From the NCBI GenBank assembly GCA_014773175.1, contig VXCM01002162.1, positions 1 through 64,000 of the forward strand: DNA of 64,000 nucleotides. The letters run 5' to 3'. Shown here in pieces: positions 58,896 through 64,000 of this stretch. The position numbers and the translations under genes were made by a program. The stretch's first letter is position 1, and every line of letters begins with the position of its first letter. The notes below the pieces were generated by a model. That model did not search any database and was not told the DNA's origin. It saw only the letters and a list, made by a program, of their open reading frames with translations. The DNA is from Lucifuga dentata. Its lineage: Eukaryota; Chordata; Actinopteri; Ophidiiformes; Bythitidae.

Positions 58896-59744
58896 CAGAC
58901 CCATTTCTCTTATTTCTTCCCTCAATAAAACCTAACATAAAAAGTTAAAACAATGTCACACATTTTGTCTCTTCACAGTAGAGAAATGTAAAGTTGCATA
59001 TTACTTAACATAGAGTGACCTGTTGGAAAATAAACATCTGCAACAGCTTTCTATAATAGGCTCATTACTTATCAGTTACATCTCATAGCTTTATATGATA
59101 GATTAACATGGGCAGAATTTTATCTGTTGTATCTCTGATGATGATTACTACTATTACTAGACTTCACCTGTTGGCCATTTAAGACACACACACACAAAAT
59201 ACTGATCGTGAAAATTTAGACTTTCACCTTTTTGGATTCTTTTTTAAACTACTTTTTATACTTAATAAAATAGTGTCTGTCTGTTATTGACACCGGATAG
59301 TGAAAAGTTAAACATATAGATGGTGAATCCAGGATTATAGTTGTTTTTTAAGCAGCTGTTATATTTTACATAAGTTGGACTTGGTGGAGAGAGTTTTTTT
59401 CTGGGGCAGGAATACAAAAGTTTGAGTGAGTGAGAAAAGTATAGTTGACTTTCTCATGATTGTTAAAATCTGCTCCATTTTGGAGATATTCCTTGGTTAA
59501 AAGAAAAGAATCCTGCTAATCAAAGCTCAATGAAGAATCAAAAATCACACTCGACATTCTTGCTGAAGGTTTTAGCCTTCATTGCCTGATATAATCCCTA
59601 ATTCACAGTGGATCAATTTCATGGAATCGGTTGGGCCAACAAAGACTTTTCTGATTGGATTTGCTCCAGTAAGTCAAAGATATTTCTGTGACATTCAGGA
59701 CTTACTATCTTCCAAGAAGTTTTTGGGAGTCATCACATAATATT

Positions 59745-59762
59745 TTTTTTTTTTTTTTTTAN

Positions 59763-59817
<55 letters not shown>
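59745..59817. repeat. poly-T, N, (GT)n, (AT)n
   Basis: T-run to 59760, N at 59762, GT array to about 59798, AT array to 59817. Confidence 0.95.
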
Positions 59818-59865
59818 AGGGCTGTGAATCGACTTAAAAAAGTGATTAATCACAGAAATGTGTAT
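59818..59865 (+). mobile_element. possible transposon end fragment
   Basis: AGGGCTGTGAATCGACTTAA followed by GTGATTAATCACAGA resembles ends of fish elements reading AGGGCTGTCAATCGATTAA...ATTAATCGC. No partner end. Confidence 0.35.
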
Positions 59866-60005
59866 ACAGATAAAATAGTACCATGCTTGATCATGGTAAA
59901 GTAGGAGGTGAATCCAGATTTCATTATCTGAGACGTTTACAATTAGGTCACTGCTTAACCCCCTTATCCTGATCCCTGCTAACACTCCATCAACTGGGTC
60001 ACCAC

Positions 60006-60015
60006 TCAGACAGAC

Positions 60016-60062
<47 letters not shown>
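60006..60062. repeat. (GA)n microsatellite
   Basis: GA array preceded by CAGA repeats. Confidence 0.96.
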
Positions 60063-60066
<4 letters not shown>

Positions 60067-61688
60067 CAATCTATTCATCAGCTGAGCTCGTCACAGTCAA
60101 TTACTCAGCCTCTCTGAACTCTGGCAGATGACTTCCTGTAGCTGATTATGGTGTTTGGTTTCATATCTATCTGCTCACTGTCCTACAGCTGCTCTGAACA
60201 CATCAGCAGGGAAATGGTGTGTTTATGCTTGTTCATGGTGTTAGATGAGATCACATATACAAATTGCTGACTGATCATGGTTGAAAATTGCACTTTTAAA
60301 CAATTTGTTGTCAATCTTCTGCTGTGTGAGTGTATTTTGCTGCATTACACTTCCTCACTTCTTTGCTGTAACATTAACTTTATTCTGCTCTGACTAGCAG
60401 TGCTGGTTTTATGGGGATTGACTGTGATTACCTGTAGAAACTGATGAGGCTGCACTTCAGCAGGTTTGTTATACTCTGGTTTACTATCTATTGTAAATCT
60501 CACCAACAGCTACATAATTAAAGCAGGGTCCTGGTAATCTATGGTTCCATGTTTCCAGTGCCCCAGTACTCGTTGCTCTACGTGCTACAGCTGCAAATGG
60601 TGACACTGCAGCAACAGTTTACAAATGGAGTTTATTATAACAGTTACAACAAAGGTACATGTTTTTTAAGAAAAATGTGACAAGTACAAATGAGCTCTTA
60701 TTGATTAGATTAGAATGTCCGCTGAGTGTCACCTTCAGACAACTAGAATTTGTATTCAGCTGAAAACAAATAATGCGATGGTGCTCTGGTGACTGCCTTA
60801 ATGGATTGATGCAAAACCTGTTGAAATAACAGCAGAAGATATGTCTATGCAGCTGCAAGTCTGCTGGAAAGCTTTCATTGTGGATAACAATCTGATTTGA
60901 TAACATCCACTGCACTATAGTGATGTAATTGTTAAAAAACAACCAGTGGAGAACAGTATAGAAATGTTTGTGCAGCAGACTGTTAGATTGCCAGAATCAT
61001 TTGCTTTTGCTTTTAGTTTAACTAGTAAACATGGCCATTGTCAAGCAAAAGCTCATTTAAACACTCAAATTTTTCATTAATGTACTGTATCTTTTTTTTT
61101 TAATTTATGGAATCTATGAAGCCGCTGTATTGGCAGTTAGATTCACGTGCAGACCTTGTCACACAGATTCTGGCAGAGCTGTTACGAATATAACAGAAAA
61201 TCAACATAATTAAGAACTTGTGACTTAATCATGCTGCAAGTCTTTTGCATCCCAATTTGCACCCTGGCAGAGAGGTATTGTATAAACCCAATAATTTAGC
61301 TATAATCACATTATTTACTTATTATTGGCTATTTACAGCGTTTCTTTCTTTCTTTGCCTTCTGTACTGGATGCTGCTGTGCAGCAACCATCTGTCTCTCT
61401 CCTCTCTGCCTGTGCCAAACCCAGCCAAATGCTGTTTCAAGAAATGTGTCTTCAAAATTCAATGAGTAAACTCAATATATCTGAAAGGGTTTGGGATTCG
61501 GAGGATAGTAACCGCAGGACAAGTGTTTGATTATCACATCACTTCCATCCATAAAATTTCCATATTTGCTGGGAAAAGCCTTGTGGTTATACTGGGCAGC
61601 TTCCTGCTGCGAATGTGAGTGTGTGAGCGGGGCATTCTTGCACAAGAGCATTGCATGCTCAGTGAATTTCCCCTGGATAAATTAACAG
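60063..61688. other. non-coding stretch, nothing recognised
   Basis: Frames at 60619-60942 (-) and 61245-61469 (+) have no known domain. Confidence 0.5.
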
Positions 61689-61729
61689 AAAAAAAAAAAA
61701 AAAAAAAANAAAAAAAAAAAAAAAAAAAA
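61689..61729. repeat. poly-A with single-N gap
   Basis: A-run with N at 61709. Confidence 0.95.
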
Positions 61730-62853
61730 TCCAGCAAACTATAAGGCATAAACACAATATGTTTCAGATTTAATGAGTTACGCCTTAAAAATTAGAATAA
61801 ACTAAATTAAAAAACAAATTAAATTAAATTAAACATTAAATTATATAACTGTTCCATTATGTGTACTCACTACGTTAAGTTGAGTCTATCTAGCTGTTTT
61901 CTTTAGCTCCAAGCCTCTTGGAAGCCTGATGGACCAGAGGATAGAAGACCTAAAAGTTACAGCTCACAGTGGCTGTTCTGTCTTCTTCAGCTGAGTTTTA
62001 TCTCAAACCGTTTCTCTCCTCACTTCAGCCTCCTCATTCCTCTCTGAAACAAGGCTATCAATATCAGCTTGTTCTAAATCAAATATGTTCCATAAACCAA
62101 ATATTTGCGAATGCTATTTCTGTTATATCATGTGTTTCCTCTAGAGAGCGGGTGTTCAGTGTTTATTGAATCAATAAGGCACATGTCACAGTTATATTCC
62201 AAGTACTACCAAAGAAAATGCTCAGTAACAAAGTGAACAACTGCACCACAACAACACTGCTTCATTACATGCTGCTTTTTATATATAGTACAGAGGTTAA
62301 ATATTCCCACATCTGGGTGTGGCTTAGATATGATACTAGATAAACTTAATCTGCAATTTATTTTGCATAAATGCATATGTAACAAAAAAAAAAAAAATAA
62401 TTGTTTATCTATACAGTTGGACTCATATCATGTTTGTCTAAATAGTTTTTCCCTCATTGTAATGTTATCCTCTTTTTAAAATAAAGCACTAAATGAATTC
62501 CAATGAAGCGTTCTACAGAAAATTCTCTATCAGGAAAAGAGAAAAGAGGAGTGCAGACAGTGAAATACGGAGGAAATAAAAGCAGAAGTTCATAGAGCTG
62601 CATCCTAAAGTTCACTCTCCATTCTCAATTGCTAAGCTGTCCTGTGACCAATAAATTCCACTAATCCCTGCTGCAGAAAAAAAGCCAAGCTTCCCAAAAT
62701 GACACTGCATCTGCTGCATCTTGCTGCTATAAAACAGCTAAATTTAATGGTGAAAAATAACAGTGTGATGGCAGCAGTAAAGTCTCTGATATCAGACAGG
62801 CTGGGGTGAAATTCAGACCTTTCTCTGAATCATTGAATTGTTTTAGCTGCAGC
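61730..62853. other. non-coding stretch, nothing recognised
   Basis: AT-rich; AAATT-type short repeats near 61798-61850. Confidence 0.5.
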
Positions 62854-62863
62854 TGTGTGTGTN

Positions 62864-62923
<60 letters not shown>
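62854..62923. repeat. (GT)n microsatellite with single-N gap
   Basis: GT array broken by N at 62863. Confidence 0.97.
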
Positions 62924-62927
<4 letters not shown>

Positions 62928-64000
62928 GGCAGCAGCAGGCTCAGGCAGAGCTCACTGTCCATCTCCACGCTGTGTCTAGTCCAACTATACTGTAAAATTG
63001 CTTCTGGCAACTCTCAATCAAACTGTCAGTAATATCAGCTCCTCTGCACCAGCACTCAGACTCCAGAGACTCATCTGAGAGGTGAACAGAGATCATCACC
63101 TCTTTGTGAACTGGGCTTAGAATGCTTGACCTTCTGTCAAACTGCTGCTGGATTCAGCAGTTAGCAGATAGGAAACCTGGACAAATGAAAATATTGCTCC
63201 TGGCAACTAGGATCCACAGAATCTCTAGCAAGGAACAAGTGGCAAGTTCTTCTTTCTTGTGATGATGTGGAAAGAAAATTTCAGCAGTTGCAAAAGTAAC
63301 TGGAATCATAAAGACCAGAGTCTTCATGATTCCAGCAGTCATGAAGAATCATAAATCATGAAGACCAGAGTCTTAATGATCACATAAGAAATGCAGTGCA
63401 AACAATGGCACTCTTCATATGGTAGAAAAATCATGATATAAGAAATATTAAAATTTCCCAAGGAGTCAGATAGTTACAACTGCAACTTCCTTTCTATGCC
63501 CATTGTCTTATATGTTATTCAAGCAGAAGTGCAGATAAATTTGTACAGAGAAATAATTGCAACATGCCACATGCGCACACACGTATACACAAAACATGTC
63601 TACTCTTTCAGGCACACGCAAGTTGCTGGGTGCTGCTGACTAAGTGAAAGCAGCTATTCAGCAAATGAAAGGAGATGGTAGTTATTACTTATGTTATGAT
63701 TATGACTCCTTCATGCTGCCATGTCCTCTGTCTGACTGCACAGTGAATTCAAATCGCAGGCTAATCAACCAGATCAGCTTTTCTTCGCTTCATCTCACTA
63801 ATCACAGGATTTCGGTCAAAGTTACATTCTTTTCCCCCTCATTCTTCCTTCCCATGTGTGTAAATGTAAATGTGAACCTTTGTTAGATGTAATGTAGATA
63901 TATGTACAGTATGTATGTACAGTATATATGCATGTGTTTGACCAAGAAGGAAGGCTACTTCTTAACACTTAAGATAAACATGGTTCTACTGGCTCCCATT
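62924..64000. other. non-coding stretch with a short duplication
   Basis: AAGACCAGAGTCTT(C/A)ATGAT occurs at 63311 and 63361 (50-bp period). No gene seen. Confidence 0.5.

Noticed and set aside
63154..63342. Minus-strand frame starting MTAGIMKTLVFMIPVTFA, signal-peptide-like
   Set aside because: Start lies in a local 50-bp-period duplication and the frame is short with no downstream support.

Overview
This is a vertebrate genomic window, most likely from a teleost fish. It is A+T-rich and full of CA/GA/CT microsatellites, homopolymers and decayed transposons of types typical of fish: PIF/Harbinger-like elements, L2/Rex1-like LINE tails, and TTAA- and hAT-like MITEs. No host protein-coding gene, tRNA or rRNA could be supported. 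Most open reading frames lie in low-complexity or unrecognised sequence, and there are no operons or bacterial signals. The window reads as intergenic or deep-intronic DNA whose only recognisable protein-coding signals are transposon relics.

Layout. 0-5.4 kb: a LINE ORF trace, a LINE 3' end, one copy of a dispersed TIR element, a purine tract and a Harbinger-like relic with a Myb/SANT-like fragment. 6.4-7.0 kb: a complete TTAA-flanked MITE. 7-20 kb: mainly microsatellites and unique sequence, plus a second copy of the dispersed element at 18.9-19.2 kb. 20.8-23.5 kb: the highlight, a nested transposon. An outer element (14-bp TIR, 8-bp duplication AGAGGACT, internal 21-bp minisatellite) has been invaded by an inner element (AGGCKCATTTATACTT termini, TTA duplication). 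The inner element carries two convergent gene relics: a spliced THAP-domain gene on the minus strand with a one-base frameshift, and on the plus strand a fragment resembling the N-terminal part of the YqaJ-type proteins of ISL2EU-like elements.

23.8-34.5 kb: mostly unique DNA with perfect palindromes, LINE tails and one Harbinger-like MITE end. 34.5-36 kb: an antisense LINE with recognisable reverse transcriptase and C-terminal pieces, interrupted by a perfect 32-bp-arm palindrome. 41.3-43.4 kb: transposon ends, an AT satellite, a roughly 370-bp inverted repeat and a TAA-flanked Harbinger MITE. 44.7-47.8 kb: a LINE 3' end, a common fish dispersed repeat and a HARBI1-like transposase pseudogene. 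50.1-50.9 kb: a MITE with CTGGATTTACACTA ends. 53-64 kb: a possible transposon ORF start, an unidentified coiled-coil pseudogene-like segment, repeat fragments and microsatellites.

Assembly caveat: there are 18 single N bases. Four of them are flanked by perfect 64-67-bp direct copies, and nearly all the others sit in homopolymers or microsatellites. They look like unmerged overlaps of contig ends, so the local duplications around them are probably not real. Family names are recalled from memory; no search was run.
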